This document shows positions 34,344 through 43,070 of a stretch of DNA of 64,000 nucleotides, piece by piece. The notes beneath the pieces are model-generated. The model worked only from the letters and a program-made list of their open reading frames with translations. It did no database searches and was not told the DNA's origin. The stretch's first letter is position 1. Each line of letters opens with the position of its first letter. The stretch covers positions 1 through 64,000 of the forward strand of contig NZ_JBHUIT010000026.1 of NCBI RefSeq assembly GCF_042683045.1. Reading direction: 5' to 3'. The DNA comes from Luteolibacter algae (GTDB lineage: Bacteria; Verrucomicrobiota; Verrucomicrobiia; Verrucomicrobiales; Akkermansiaceae). The translations under genes were made by a program, and so were the position numbers.

Positions 34344-35747
34344 ATGTCTCGCAAAACCAAACTCATCGTCACACTCGGCCCAGCCACGGAAACCCCTGAA
34401 ATGATCGGGAAACTCATTGATGGCGGTGCAAACGTTATCCGCTTGAACATGAGCCACGCCCCTCACGAATGGGCAGCGGAAATGACACGCCGTGTCCGCC
34501 GGGAGTCTGAGAAACGTGATGCGCATATCGCCGTCCTTTTCGATCTCACCGGCCCATCCATCCGCACCGGCGACCTTGCAGAAAATTTTGACCTCAAGGA
34601 AGGTGACAAAGTTGAATTTCGCCGCGCGGATGTGGAACCGTCCATTCCGCTTTCCACCACGGTCAATTATCCCGGCCTGATGGGCGATGTGACAGAAGGA
34701 AACACCCTCGTCGTGGACAATGGCGCATTGCTCATGCTTATCGAACGGGTGGCAGACGATCGGATCATTTGTGATGTCCGCACTCCCGGCACCATGGGCT
34801 CACGCCGTCACATCAATCTACCCGGTGTCCGTTTGAATCTCCCGGCACTTACCGAAAAGGATCACAAGGACCTGGCTCTGGCAGTGGAATGCGGCGCCGA
34901 TTACATCGCTGGCTCATTCGTCCGGGATGCAGCACACGTGCGGGAGCTCCGCGAGGCAATGGAAGCCCTGGAGGGCGAAGCTCAAATTGTCGCCAAGGTC
35001 GAAGACCAGGAAGCCGTCCGCAATATTGACGCAATTATCAAAATCTCCGATGTCATCATGATCGCCCGGGGCGATCTCGGTATCGAGGTGGATTTCGAAG
35101 ACCTTCCAATTCTTCAACGTCGGATCGTCAAGCGCTGCCACGAGCTTGGCACCCGCGTTATTGTTGCCACCCAACTACTTGAGTCCATGATCACCAATCC
35201 GACTCCGACACGTGCCGAAGTAACCGACGTCATGAATGCCGCATATGAAGAGGCGGATTCCCTGATGCTTTCCGGAGAAACTTCGGTGGGCCGTTACCCG
35301 GAGCGTTGTGTGGACGCGATTGTAAAAATTGCCTCCCGCATCGAGCGTTCCGGTGGACACGGCTTTGGCGCAAACGTCATTCTCCGTGACGAACGCCAGA
35401 AGACCGCCCGGGCCGCCGTGACGCTTGCAGATTCCCTTCCGGATGCGCGTTTCATCGTCCTCACCCGCCGCGGCGTTCTTGCAAACCACATCGCTCTGAT
35501 GCGACCGCGCACAAATGCTTTCTACGCGTTTACTCCCAAGGAAACAGTCTGCCGCCAGCTCTCTCTCACCCGAGGGATTCGTGCATTCCGGCTCGGCTTT
35601 TCCACCAACATCGAAGAAACCATCGAGCGCGCCACCGAGGAGCTGCGCAAGCTGGATCTGGTAAAACCGGGAACCCCCATCGTAATCGTTTCCGACATCC
35701 TTTCGGACCACTTTGCGGCGAACTCGATTCTCCTTCACCACGCATAG
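34344..35747 (+). CDS. pyk: Pyruvate kinase
   Basis: Converts phosphoenolpyruvate and ADP to pyruvate and ATP. The 467 aa are typical. Substrate and metal motifs: KLIVTLGPATETP at the N-terminus, NVIRLNMSHA, the catalytic lysine in IVAKVEDQEAVRNID, and the metal site IMIARGDLGIEV. The mobile B domain and the regulatory C domain are present. The start at 34344 (MSRKTK) is favoured over ATG 34266. The 187-bp upstream gap has a 9-bp repeat CTTGCAATT at 34228 and 34269 of unknown meaning. A PPi-dependent phosphofructokinase is encoded 14 kb downstream. Confidence 0.95.
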   Translation: MSRKTKLIVTLGPATETPEMIGKLIDGGANVIRLNMSHAPHEWAAEMTRRVRRESEKRDAHIAVLFDLTGPSIRTGDLAENFDLKEGDKVEFRRADVEPSIPLSTTVNYPGLMGDVTEGNTLVVDNGALLMLIERVADDRIICDVRTPGTMGSRRHINLPGVRLNLPALTEKDHKDLALAVECGADYIAGSFVRDAAHVRELREAMEALEGEAQIVAKVEDQEAVRNIDAIIKISDVIMIARGDLGIEVDFEDLPILQRRIVKRCHELGTRVIVATQLLESMITNPTPTRAEVTDVMNAAYEEADSLMLSGETSVGRYPERCVDAIVKIASRIERSGGHGFGANVILRDERQKTARAAVTLADSLPDARFIVLTRRGVLANHIALMRPRTNAFYAFTPKETVCRQLSLTRGIRAFRLGFSTNIEETIERATEELRKLDLVKPGTPIVIVSDILSDHFAANSILLHHA

Positions 35748-35800
35748 CCCGTGAAGAACGGTTAGCTGGATTTCAGATCGAGTTATCCACTTCCATTCCA

Positions 35801-35840
35801 AAAAAGTGCCCGGCGCGAATCTCTCGCACCGGGCACTTTC
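35801..35840. terminator. Bidirectional terminator between pyk and leuS
   Basis: A strong stem (GTGCCCGG with CCGGGCAC, extended by GCGA/TCGC past one mismatch) flanked by A-run 35800-35805 and T-rich sequence on the other side. It can serve both convergent genes. Confidence 0.8.
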
Positions 35841-35869
35841 GTTTTTAGAGTTTACCGGTCGGCAGAGGA

Positions 35870-38410
35870 CTAGCTGACGACCAGGTTCATGATTTTTCCG
35901 GGAACGTAGATCAGCTTTCGCAGAGTTTTCCCATTGATATGTTCCTGGACTTTTTCCGAAGCGAAGGCTTTTTCCTTGGCAATTTCTTCGGGTGCATCCA
36001 TCGCCATCCAAATACGATCGCGAAGTTTTCCATTCACTTGCACCACCAGTTCACACTCAGTGCGGATCAATGCCTGGGCATCATACTCAGGCCACACCAT
36101 CTCGGAGAGCATTTCCGCCGGACGGTCAAATTTTGCGCAGATCAGCTCGTGGATCTCCTCACTGAGATGGGGAGCAAACGGATTCAACACGGTAAGAAAT
36201 TCGATGAATTCCTTCAGCGAGACAACCTCCGTTTGTGTGAAAGCATTGGTGCAAATCATCATCTGCGAGATCGCCGTGTTGAAGCTCAGCTTTTCAATAT
36301 CCTCGCCGACCTTTTTGATCGTCTCATGGACCACACGGAGCAGCTCTTTGTCCGTGCATTCGACGTCCTGGATCTTGCCGGTAAGTTCACCCTCCTCCGT
36401 AACCGCCAGGCGCCAAACACGGGCTAGAAACCGGGAAACTCCCTCCACCCCTTTCATTTGCCACGGCTTTACCTGCTCCAATGGTCCCATGAACATCTCG
36501 TATAACCGCAATGCATCCGCACCGTATTCGTTCACGACATCATCCGGATTGACAACATTTCCGCGGGATTTGGACATCTTCTGTCCATCTTCGCCGAGAA
36601 TCAGCCCTTGGTTTACAAGCTTCTGGAAGGGCTCCGGAGTGTGGACATGACCCAAATCAAAGAGAACTTTATGCCAGAAACGCGCGTAGAGAAGATGAAG
36701 AACCGCATGCTCCGTGCCTCCGACATAGAGATCGACCATTCCCGGTTTTTCATCCGCCCAGTAATTTTCCGCTTCCCTGGAAATGAAGCGGTCAGTGTTA
36801 CCGGGATCGCAGTAACGCATGTAATACCAGCAGGAGCCAGCCCATTGGGGCATGGTGTTCGTTTCACGGGTTACTCCGTCAGGGAGCTCTACCCAGTCCC
36901 GGGCCTTGCTCAGCAGTGGATCAGGCGTGCCGGAGGGTTTGTAGTCATCCAGTGGCGGGGCCAAAAGCGGCAGCTCGTCTTCCGGCAGCGCAAAGTGTTT
37001 GCCGTCTTTCCACAAGATCGGGAACGGCTCCCCCCAGTAACGCTGACGTGAGAACAACCAATCCCGGAGCTTGAATTGAACTTTCCGGTTTCCCTTTTCA
37101 TTCGCCACCAGCCACTCGATCATCTTGGCCTTGGCTTTTGCTGTTGGCATTCCATCCAGGAAACCTGAATTTACCGCCGTGCCCGCCGCAGTGTAGCCTT
37201 GCCAGTTGCTCTCATCCTTCGGCTGCACGACCTGTCTGATGGGGAGATCAAATTTTTTGGCAAATTCATAATCTCTCTCATCGTGCGCAGGGACAGCCAT
37301 AATCGCACCTGTGCCATAGCCCATCATCACATAATCGGCGATCCAAACCGGGATCTCCTCCCCGCTAACCGGGTTCACCGCGTAGGCGCCGGTAAAAACC
37401 CCGGACTTGTCCTTGTTCAAATCAGTCCGGTCCAAGTCGGATTTTGCGGAGATGCTCTTCCTGTAAGCTTCGACAGCCTCTTCCTGTCCGGCGGTGGTGA
37501 TCTCGGAAACGAACGGATGCTCGGGTGCCAATACCATATATGTCGCCCCGAAAAGCGTATCAGGACGCGTTGTGAAAACGGTTACCTGTTTTTCTCCGAT
37601 TGTGAAAACGACCTCGGCCCCCTCGCTTCGGCCAATCCAGTTTTTCTGCAGAAGCTTGATGCCTTCCGGCCAATCCAGCGTATCGAGCTCATCAATGAGA
37701 CGCTGCGCGTATTTTGTAATACGCAGCATCCATTGACGCAGCGGCCGCCGCTCGACGGTATGACCTTTGGATTTCCACTCCTCAACCTCTTCGTTTGCGA
37801 GGACTGTGCCCAGATCCGGAGACCACCAGACAGGTGTATCGGCGACATAGGCCAGCCTCACCTGATCGATCTCATCCCGGGACCAACCTTTTTCCTCAAG
37901 CACGGAAACCGGCTTTGCCTTATTCTCCTCCTCACAGAAATAGGAATTGTACAATTGCAGAAAGATCCACTGCGTCCAACGCACATACTCGGGATCGGTC
38001 GTGGCAATCTCCCGTTCCCAATCATAAGCGAAACCGAGTGATTTCAGCTGACGGCGGAACGTTTCAATATTCGCAGCCGTGGTAATTGCCGGATGCTGCC
38101 CGGTTTTGATCGCATATTGTTCAGCCGGGAGGCCAAAGGAGTCATAGCCCATTGGGTGAAGCACATTGAAGCCTCTCATCCGCTTGTAACGGCCGATGAT
38201 ATCGGTAGCTGTGTAGCCTTCCGGATGGCCCACGTGAAGGCCGGCACCGCTCGGATACGGGAACATATCGAGCACGAAATACTTGGGTTTACTGGCATCG
38301 AATCCCTCCTCGCCTGGATTAGGCGTGCGGAAAGTTTTCTCAGCATCCCAGCGGGATTGCCACTTTGGTTCGAAATCGGCGAAAGGAAATGGTTTGCGGG
38401 AGTCTGACAT
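35870..38410 (-). CDS. leuS: Leucyl-tRNA synthetase
   Basis: Class I aminoacyl-tRNA synthetase of 846 aa, the bacterial type. The HIGH-equivalent is GLHVGHPEGYTATD near residue 60. A CP1 editing domain lies at about 220-400 (TTRPDTLFGATYMVLAPEH; the editing Asp is in YGTGAIMAVPAHDERD). The class I lysine loop is KMSKSRGNVVNPDD near residue 610, followed by a helical anticodon domain. No editing-site loss is visible. It stands alone on the minus strand. Confidence 0.96.
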   Translation of the reverse strand: MSDSRKPFPFADFEPKWQSRWDAEKTFRTPNPGEEGFDASKPKYFVLDMFPYPSGAGLHVGHPEGYTATDIIGRYKRMRGFNVLHPMGYDSFGLPAEQYAIKTGQHPAITTAANIETFRRQLKSLGFAYDWEREIATTDPEYVRWTQWIFLQLYNSYFCEEENKAKPVSVLEEKGWSRDEIDQVRLAYVADTPVWWSPDLGTVLANEEVEEWKSKGHTVERRPLRQWMLRITKYAQRLIDELDTLDWPEGIKLLQKNWIGRSEGAEVVFTIGEKQVTVFTTRPDTLFGATYMVLAPEHPFVSEITTAGQEEAVEAYRKSISAKSDLDRTDLNKDKSGVFTGAYAVNPVSGEEIPVWIADYVMMGYGTGAIMAVPAHDERDYEFAKKFDLPIRQVVQPKDESNWQGYTAAGTAVNSGFLDGMPTAKAKAKMIEWLVANEKGNRKVQFKLRDWLFSRQRYWGEPFPILWKDGKHFALPEDELPLLAPPLDDYKPSGTPDPLLSKARDWVELPDGVTRETNTMPQWAGSCWYYMRYCDPGNTDRFISREAENYWADEKPGMVDLYVGGTEHAVLHLLYARFWHKVLFDLGHVHTPEPFQKLVNQGLILGEDGQKMSKSRGNVVNPDDVVNEYGADALRLYEMFMGPLEQVKPWQMKGVEGVSRFLARVWRLAVTEEGELTGKIQDVECTDKELLRVVHETIKKVGEDIEKLSFNTAISQMMICTNAFTQTEVVSLKEFIEFLTVLNPFAPHLSEEIHELICAKFDRPAEMLSEMVWPEYDAQALIRTECELVVQVNGKLRDRIWMAMDAPEEIAKEKAFASEKVQEHINGKTLRKLIYVPGKIMNLVVS

Positions 38411-38455
38411 GGTCGGAAGTGAGCGGGAAACTTGGTTTATCGGCTGGCGTATGAA

Positions 38456-38492
38456 AAGAAAAACCCTGCCGGGGTGTGAAACCAGACAGGGA
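38456..38492 (-). terminator. Probable terminator of the thioredoxin pair
   Basis: On the minus strand CCCTG pairs with CAGGG across an interrupted stem, followed by TTTTTCTTTT. It lies about 30 bp past the stop of the CGWC thioredoxin gene. The stem is short, so this is moderate evidence. Confidence 0.45.
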
Positions 38493-38521
38493 TATTTGAA
38501 GGGCGTTTGTAGAAAAGATGA

Positions 38522-38965
38522 CTATTTCTTCAACAGACTTTTTAAATGATCCACGTAGGCCGCAGGTCCTCCCGCGCGATAGCCGACATCTTCGGAGAGC
38601 TTTTTGCCATCCGCATCCAGCAGAAAGAGCGTTGGGTAGCCTTCAATACCGAATTGTTCGTCAAGTGCCTTGTTCTGCGCCTTCACCTCTGCGGATTGCT
38701 CCTTATTGCGTGGGAAATCCGCTTCCATCAGCACCAGGTTTTCCTTCGCATACTCCTGGAACTCTTTTTTGGAGAACACCTCCTTCTCGAGCTTGATACA
38801 CCACCCGCACCAATCAGAGCCGGTGAAATTGATGAATATCGGTTTATTCTCCGCCTTCGCCTGGGCTTTGGCAGCCTCAAAATCATGCAGCCACGTTGCT
38901 TCACCTGCGAGCGTTACAAGCGACATCGCAACCATCGAGCTAATCACACATAAAAATTTTTTCAT
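38522..38965 (-). CDS. Secreted thioredoxin-fold protein, CGWC active site
   Basis: A 147-aa exported protein (signal peptide about 1-21, MKKFLCVISSMVAMSLVTLAG) with the thioredoxin-like active site FTGSDWCGWCIKLEKEV and the cis-proline in GYPTLFLLD. It belongs to the thioredoxin_7/DUF255-like group that acts on periplasmic disulfides. It is 7 bp downstream of a paralogue with CPPC, so the pair is one operon. Whether it reduces or oxidises substrates is not clear; no DsbD-like partner is in the window. Confidence 0.88.
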   Translation of the reverse strand: MKKFLCVISSMVAMSLVTLAGEATWLHDFEAAKAQAKAENKPIFINFTGSDWCGWCIKLEKEVFSKKEFQEYAKENLVLMEADFPRNKEQSAEVKAQNKALDEQFGIEGYPTLFLLDADGKKLSEDVGYRAGGPAAYVDHLKSLLKK

Positions 38966-38972
38966 CTTAATA

Positions 38973-39437
38973 TCAGTCTAGATCTTTCTTCTCAAGGGAC
39001 TCGTCAAGATGACCCAAAAACTTGTCTACATCAGGATACTGGGAGGCAAAAAATCGATCGAACTCCTTACCCTCTGAATCGAGAAGAATGACTGTCGGAA
39101 AACCCTCGATACGATACTTCTCCGCGTATGGCTGATTCTTTTCCTTTAATTCGGGATCGCCATTCGGGAAATCCAGGTGAACAAGAACGAATTTTTCGGA
39201 AGCAGGCTTCACGAACTCTTTTTTTGAAAAAACCTGCTTGTTCATCATGATGCACGGCGGGCACCAATCAGAGCCAGTGAACTCAAGCATCACGGCTTTA
39301 TTCTCTTTTTTGGCCAGCGCGATCGCTTCATCGACATTGGTTTCCCAGCCTTCGGGAGCTTTGGCAAAGGCGGAAGACACAAGAGCAGCTGCTCCGAAGG
39401 ACACTGCGGCAAGGTGGGTAATTGCTTTCATCATCAT
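38973..39437 (-). CDS. Secreted thioredoxin-fold protein, CPPC active site
   Basis: A 154-aa exported paralogue of the next gene (signal peptide about 1-25, ending SSAFA). Active site FTGSDWCPPCIMMNKQV, cis-proline GFPTVILLD. The CPPC dipeptide differs from CGWC in the neighbour, which usually shifts redox potential. Three consecutive Met codons make the start ambiguous by 6 bp. Confidence 0.88.
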   Translation of the reverse strand: MMMKAITHLAAVSFGAAALVSSAFAKAPEGWETNVDEAIALAKKENKAVMLEFTGSDWCPPCIMMNKQVFSKKEFVKPASEKFVLVHLDFPNGDPELKEKNQPYAEKYRIEGFPTVILLDSEGKEFDRFFASQYPDVDKFLGHLDESLEKKDLD

Positions 39438-39509
39438 AGAAGACGGAACAGACAGCCGCTTTATTCTAAATTTCTTGGCTAAGTGCGAAAAAACTGGGAC
39501 TCAATCCCC

Positions 39510-40112
39510 ATGCAAAGCCTTCCCCGCCTGATCCTTGCCACCCGAAATGCGCACAAAACAGAAGAGATACGGCAGATTCTCGGTCATCGTTTTGAGATCA
39601 CGGATGTCCGCTCGTTCCCGGGTCTACCCGAGATCGAAGAGACCGGGAGCACCTTCGTTGAAAATGCGAGGCTAAAAGCCCTTGGAATCAGCTCTCTCAT
39701 GGGCGGCTGGGTTCTTGCAGATGATTCCGGACTGGAAGTCGATGCCCTGGACGGCGCCCCGGGGGTCTGGTCTTCCAGCTTCGGAGGCGAAGAAGGCAAT
39801 CATGCGAAAAACAACCAGCGGCTGATCGAGGAAATGTCCGGTGTGGATGGACGCACAGCCCGCTTCCAGTGCACACTCGTCCTCGCGAAGGATGGAAAAG
39901 AGCAAGGCGTTTTCAGCGGTAGCGTCGAGGGCACAATCGGCCGGGAATTGTCAGGAAGTGGCGGTTTTGGCTATGATCCCCTGTTTATTCCTGCCGGGCA
40001 TACACAAACCCTGGCACAACTCGGTCCAACAATCAAAAATACCCTCAGCCACCGCGCCCGGGCGCTCAAGGCCATGGTGGATGCCATCGAAAACCAGTCC
40101 ATTAACTTTTAA
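39510..40112 (+). CDS. rdgB: XTP/dITP diphosphatase (HAM1)
   Basis: House-cleaning pyrophosphatase that removes dITP, XTP and ITP from the nucleotide pool. The 200 aa show LILATRNAHKTEEI near the N-terminus, ETGSTFVENARLKA, the metal site VLADDSGLEVDALDGAPGV and GFGYDPLFIP, then LSHRARALKAM. ATG 39510 is chosen over GTG 39483. It is divergent from the thioredoxin pair and followed 42 bp later by an NlpC/P60 lipoprotein gene. Confidence 0.94.
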   Translation: MQSLPRLILATRNAHKTEEIRQILGHRFEITDVRSFPGLPEIEETGSTFVENARLKALGISSLMGGWVLADDSGLEVDALDGAPGVWSSSFGGEEGNHAKNNQRLIEEMSGVDGRTARFQCTLVLAKDGKEQGVFSGSVEGTIGRELSGSGGFGYDPLFIPAGHTQTLAQLGPTIKNTLSHRARALKAMVDAIENQSINF

Positions 40113-40154
40113 AAATAGTTTGAAAAAGTTTACTATATTTGAAAAAATTCCCGC

Positions 40155-40676
40155 ATGAAATCTTTCTCTCTCTTGGCACTCCTCGTATTGCCAGCCGTCT
40201 GCTTCCTCTCATCGTGCTCAAGCCAGGTAAAGGCCAAGCAACCCGTCTCCTACCGCTTTGATCATGGGCGCACCGCGATGATCAAAAATGGTATCGCGTA
40301 TGCGCCAAAAGGTGCTCCCGCAGCTGTAAAAAAAGCGATCGCTGCCGGAAATCGCTTACAATCCAAACCATACAAATGGGGCGGCGGCCACGCGAAATTC
40401 GAAGACACCGGCTATGATTGTTCTGGCACGACTTCTTATGTCCTAAGAGAAGCCGGCCTCTTGAAAGGTTGCCTGACATCGAAAGGATTTTTCGAATACG
40501 GTAAAAAAGGCGAAGGCAAATGGATCACCGTTTACGTCCGCAACGGCCATGTCTTTATGACCGTCGCGGGATTGAGGCTGGATACCGGCGGCAGTGGCGC
40601 ACGAAGCGGCCCCCGCTGGAAAACCGCTACCCGCAATGGCCACGGCCACGTAATGCGTCACCCCAGCGGATTGTAA
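40155..40676 (+). CDS. NlpC/P60-like cysteine peptidase lipoprotein
   Basis: A 173-aa lipoprotein (lipobox FLSSC near residue 21) with an NlpC/P60-type domain: YKWGGGHAKFEDTGYDCSGTTSYVLREAGL carries the likely catalytic Cys, and NGHVFMTVAG the His. Such enzymes usually cut peptidoglycan stem peptides; a transglutaminase-like variant is an alternative. A TATATT -10-like box at 40134-40139 sits in an AT-rich upstream region, so it may have its own promoter. Confidence 0.8.
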   Translation: MKSFSLLALLVLPAVCFLSSCSSQVKAKQPVSYRFDHGRTAMIKNGIAYAPKGAPAAVKKAIAAGNRLQSKPYKWGGGHAKFEDTGYDCSGTTSYVLREAGLLKGCLTSKGFFEYGKKGEGKWITVYVRNGHVFMTVAGLRLDTGGSGARSGPRWKTATRNGHGHVMRHPSGL

Positions 40677-40696
40677 AAAGCTCCGGGAAAGCTTTT
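40675..40696. terminator. Possible bidirectional hairpin between convergent genes
   Basis: AAAAGCT (40676-40682) pairs with AGCTTTT (40690-40696) around a CCGGGAA loop. It sits exactly between the NlpC gene stop and the HAD gene stop. The stem is AT-rich, so confidence is moderate. Confidence 0.45.
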
Positions 40697-40700
40697 CCGA

Positions 40701-41351
40701 TCATACTTTGAATAAGTCCTCACACATTTGTCCATAATCTGTGAGGACCTTATCTGCCGCTCCGAAATCCAGATCCCGCGTGACCCGATTAGGCACAACC
40801 CACACATCCATCCCGGCAGCTTTCGCAGAATTCAATCCATTGAGAGAGTCCTCAATCACCAGGCATTTCCCGGGCTCCAGCCCCAATTTTTCCGCGGCAG
40901 CCAGGTAAAGATCCGGCGCAGGCTTGATGCGCGGAGCGTCGCCTTTGCAGACCACTTCACGGAAAAACCTTCTGAGATCCAGCTTCTCCAACCATCCATC
41001 CACCCAATCATGTGATGAGCTGGAAACCACTGCCAGTGGCACATCCCGCGTTTCGAGCTCCTCAAGGACATCTATGACACCCGGTATGGCACCCTCCTTC
41101 TCCAAATCGGCGCGGATTTCCACCTGTCGCTCTTCGTCCATTTTTATCCAATCGAACTCCAACTTGGTGAGATCCTCCAGGTAGAGCTTAGGCGACCACG
41201 CGTCGAAATCGGAACCAATACAACGGGTATACAGCGAAAGCGGCAGATTCTGTCCATGTCGCTGGAACGTTCTCAGCCAAGCTTGGTAGATAGCCCACTC
41301 GGTATCCACAAGAACACCGTCGAAATCGAATAAAACTGCGGATGGCAACAT
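40701..41351 (-). CDS. HAD-IA phosphatase (phosphoglycolate/beta-phosphoglucomutase-like)
   Basis: A 216-aa HAD enzyme with motif I LFDFDGVLVDTE, a helical cap, motif II VVSSSSHDWV, motif III lysine in APRIKPAPDLYL, and motif IV VIEDSLNGLNSAKAAGM. The GVLVDTE and EDSLNG signatures fit the pgmB/Gph-like subfamily with sugar-phosphate or phosphoglycolate substrates. It is a single gene; the substrate is not set by context. Confidence 0.85.
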   Translation of the reverse strand: MLPSAVLFDFDGVLVDTEWAIYQAWLRTFQRHGQNLPLSLYTRCIGSDFDAWSPKLYLEDLTKLEFDWIKMDEERQVEIRADLEKEGAIPGVIDVLEELETRDVPLAVVSSSSHDWVDGWLEKLDLRRFFREVVCKGDAPRIKPAPDLYLAAAEKLGLEPGKCLVIEDSLNGLNSAKAAGMDVWVVPNRVTRDLDFGAADKVLTDYGQMCEDLFKV

Positions 41352-41432
41352 GTCTATTCGTTGCGTGATGAGTCCACCTCATCAAGTTTCAATTTCCACC
41401 AAGCACCTAAACGTCAGCGAATTCGATTTTTA

Positions 41433-41461
41433 TTGGCAAAATAAACTACAATTGGCATAAG
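41433..41461 (+). promoter_or_regulatory. Probable promoter for the 41.5-42.9 kb genes
   Basis: TTGGCA (41433-41438, 5 of 6 to the -35 consensus) is followed after 17 bp by CATAAG (41456-41461, 4 of 6 to the -10). It sits 32 bp before the first of four plus-strand genes. Sequence match only. Confidence 0.5.
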
Positions 41462-41493
41462 CCCTGCGCCCTCCCTCATCTAATTTCAATATA

Positions 41494-41682
41494 ATGAGTA
41501 TTCGTCACTTCATTGGAGCGTCCTCCGCAGTTCTTCTCGCATGGCTAGGCGCCACCTATTTTCATAAAGTTCCAGCGGAACGTTATCCTCAGCAAAAGCG
41601 CACTTCCGCAAAACTTGAGGTAGGCATCTCCTCGAAAGAGATCGTCGCTACTGTCGATCCAGTCGTCTCAGCGAGACACTAA
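41494..41682 (+). CDS. Small hypothetical exported or anchored protein
   Basis: A 62-aa product with an N-terminal hydrophobic segment (FIGASSAVLLAWLGATYF) and a polar tail. I recognise no family. It ends 6 bp before the CDGSH gene and follows a good promoter match, which supports it being expressed. Confidence 0.5.
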   Translation: MSIRHFIGASSAVLLAWLGATYFHKVPAERYPQQKRTSAKLEVGISSKEIVATVDPVVSARH

Positions 41683-41688
41683 GCATCT

Positions 41689-41928
41689 ATGCCGGACGAG
41701 CCAATATGCACCGATACCAAGCCAATCCGAATGGATCTTGAGCCTGGAATCTATTTCTGGTGCAGCTGTGGCAGGAGCAGTCACAGCCCTTTTTGTGACG
41801 GCTCGCACAAAGGGACCGGATTGCAGCCAAAACGCCTGGAAGTTACGGAGAAAGGAACGTTCAGCTTTTGCCAATGTAAAGCGACCCGGAAGCCACCATT
41901 CTGCGATGGCAGTCATCGCAATCTTTGA
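41689..41928 (+). CDS. Tandem CDGSH iron-sulfur protein
   Basis: A 79-aa protein with two CDGSH zinc-finger-like motifs, each of the type C-x-C-x(n)-C-D-G-S-H: FWCSCGRSSHSPFCDGSH and FCQCKATRKPPFCDGSH. Each binds a [2Fe-2S] cluster through three Cys and one His, as in mitoNEET and its bacterial relatives. Members are linked to redox sensing or iron handling. It is cytoplasmic, with no signal peptide, and part of a close-packed group of small genes. Confidence 0.9.
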   Translation: MPDEPICTDTKPIRMDLEPGIYFWCSCGRSSHSPFCDGSHKGTGLQPKRLEVTEKGTFSFCQCKATRKPPFCDGSHRNL

Positions 41929-41984
41929 CTCCCGCACCAAGCCTCCAATTGACTTGGTTCCCATCCGCTAATATTCTGCCATCC

Positions 41985-42563
41985 ATGAGCTTCCTCGGTC
42001 GATTCACCGCCATCATTCTCACCGCTCTCAGCGTGGGTTGTGGAACAATGGGACATCAGAAAACCTGGCAGGACTCTGTAAACAATCAAGTCCACCAGCT
42101 CGGCTACCGAAACTGGATCGTCATCGCGGAAGCCTCTTTTCCGGCACACAATCGGCCGGGCATCCGCCAAGTCAATGCCGATGCCGAGATCCCCGAAGTG
42201 CTGGACTACGTTTTCAATGCGCTGGAAGAAACCCAGCATGTGAAACCCCATGTTTACCTGACGAGGGAAATGCGCGCGGTGGAAAATGATTTCGCACCAG
42301 GCATCAATGAATTACGAAAAAAAATCGTGGGAGCCCTCCACGGACACGAATCCACGGAGCTTGATCAGCAGTCGCTGGTGACCCTGATGGAATCTGCCAA
42401 CCAGAATTTCGACGTGCTCGTCATCCGCACGCCTACCGCCCTCCCATATACCTCAGTGTTTCTGGAACTTCAGCCCGGTTACTGGGATGCGGAATCCGAG
42501 GACCGGCTCCGCGAAAGGATCCGCCGTGAGCGCATGGACAGAGTAACCAGACCTATCCCGTAA
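41985..42563 (+). CDS. RbsD/FucU-fold lipoprotein, probably non-catalytic
   Basis: A 192-aa lipoprotein: the start at 41985 gives a signal peptide and lipobox SVGC. The rest follows the RbsD/FucU sugar mutarotase pattern: IVIAEASFPAHNRPGI near the start, PEVLDYVFNAL in the middle and the strand VIRTPTALPYTSVFLEL at the end. The family's GHxD catalytic signature (as in LGHGDEIVIAD) is replaced by LGYRNWIVIAE, so the His is lost. Known members are cytoplasmic decamers; this one should be exported and membrane-anchored. That makes a sugar-binding or structural role more likely than catalysis, which is inference. Confidence 0.78.
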   Translation: MSFLGRFTAIILTALSVGCGTMGHQKTWQDSVNNQVHQLGYRNWIVIAEASFPAHNRPGIRQVNADAEIPEVLDYVFNALEETQHVKPHVYLTREMRAVENDFAPGINELRKKIVGALHGHESTELDQQSLVTLMESANQNFDVLVIRTPTALPYTSVFLELQPGYWDAESEDRLRERIRRERMDRVTRPIP

Positions 42564-42577
42564 CCAAATCCTCCATT

Positions 42578-42868
42578 GTGACCAAAAACGAAGCGCTCAA
42601 AATCGAACGTGAAGCAGCCTGGATCGGCGATGCCGTCCTTGCCCTCTATGCCCGTGAATTCGTTCTTCGCGAGCGGGGCTGCATGGATGGGATCTGGTTC
42701 ACCCATCTCACCTCCAACGAATTTCTCAGCGCGTTTGGCAATCCAACCAGTGTCGAAGCAATTATCGGTAATATTTATCGTGCCGAAGGCCTGAGGGCAG
42801 CCCACGATCATATCGAGACCAAATATCTGCCATTGTTCAGAAAGCAGATTGTGAAAAAAACCAAGTGA
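42578..42868 (+). CDS. Standalone RNase III-like domain protein
   Basis: A 96-aa single-domain protein from GTG 42578. It carries the RNase III signature elements AAWIGDAVLALYAREFVL (like FLGDAVL) and SVEAIIGNIYRAEGL (like EAxIGAIYLDGG). The acidic residues expected for metal binding are present (Glu and Asp in both motifs). There is no double-stranded RNA-binding domain. It resembles mini-RNase III (MrnC, 23S rRNA maturation) but is shorter and divergent. It follows the lipoprotein gene by 14 bp. Confidence 0.7.
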   Translation: MTKNEALKIEREAAWIGDAVLALYAREFVLRERGCMDGIWFTHLTSNEFLSAFGNPTSVEAIIGNIYRAEGLRAAHDHIETKYLPLFRKQIVKKTK

Positions 42869-43070
42869 GCGGCTTTTGCCCGCTGACCGGTTTTACTCCC
42901 CACTGAATCATCCACTGAAAAGTAGATCATATCCCTCGCAGCGGGGACCTCCTGGTAGCCGCAGCCATTGTATGGGGACGACCGCTTTTCCGCACGGCAC
43001 AATCAAACGGATTTTCCTACCTGGCTGATCTCAGCTAACAGCTAGATTAGAAAAAACAGCTGTCAGAGCA

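Noticed and set aside
37199..38041. 280-codon open frame antisense to leuS
   Set aside because: It mirrors highly conserved leuS sequence; no motif on this strand.
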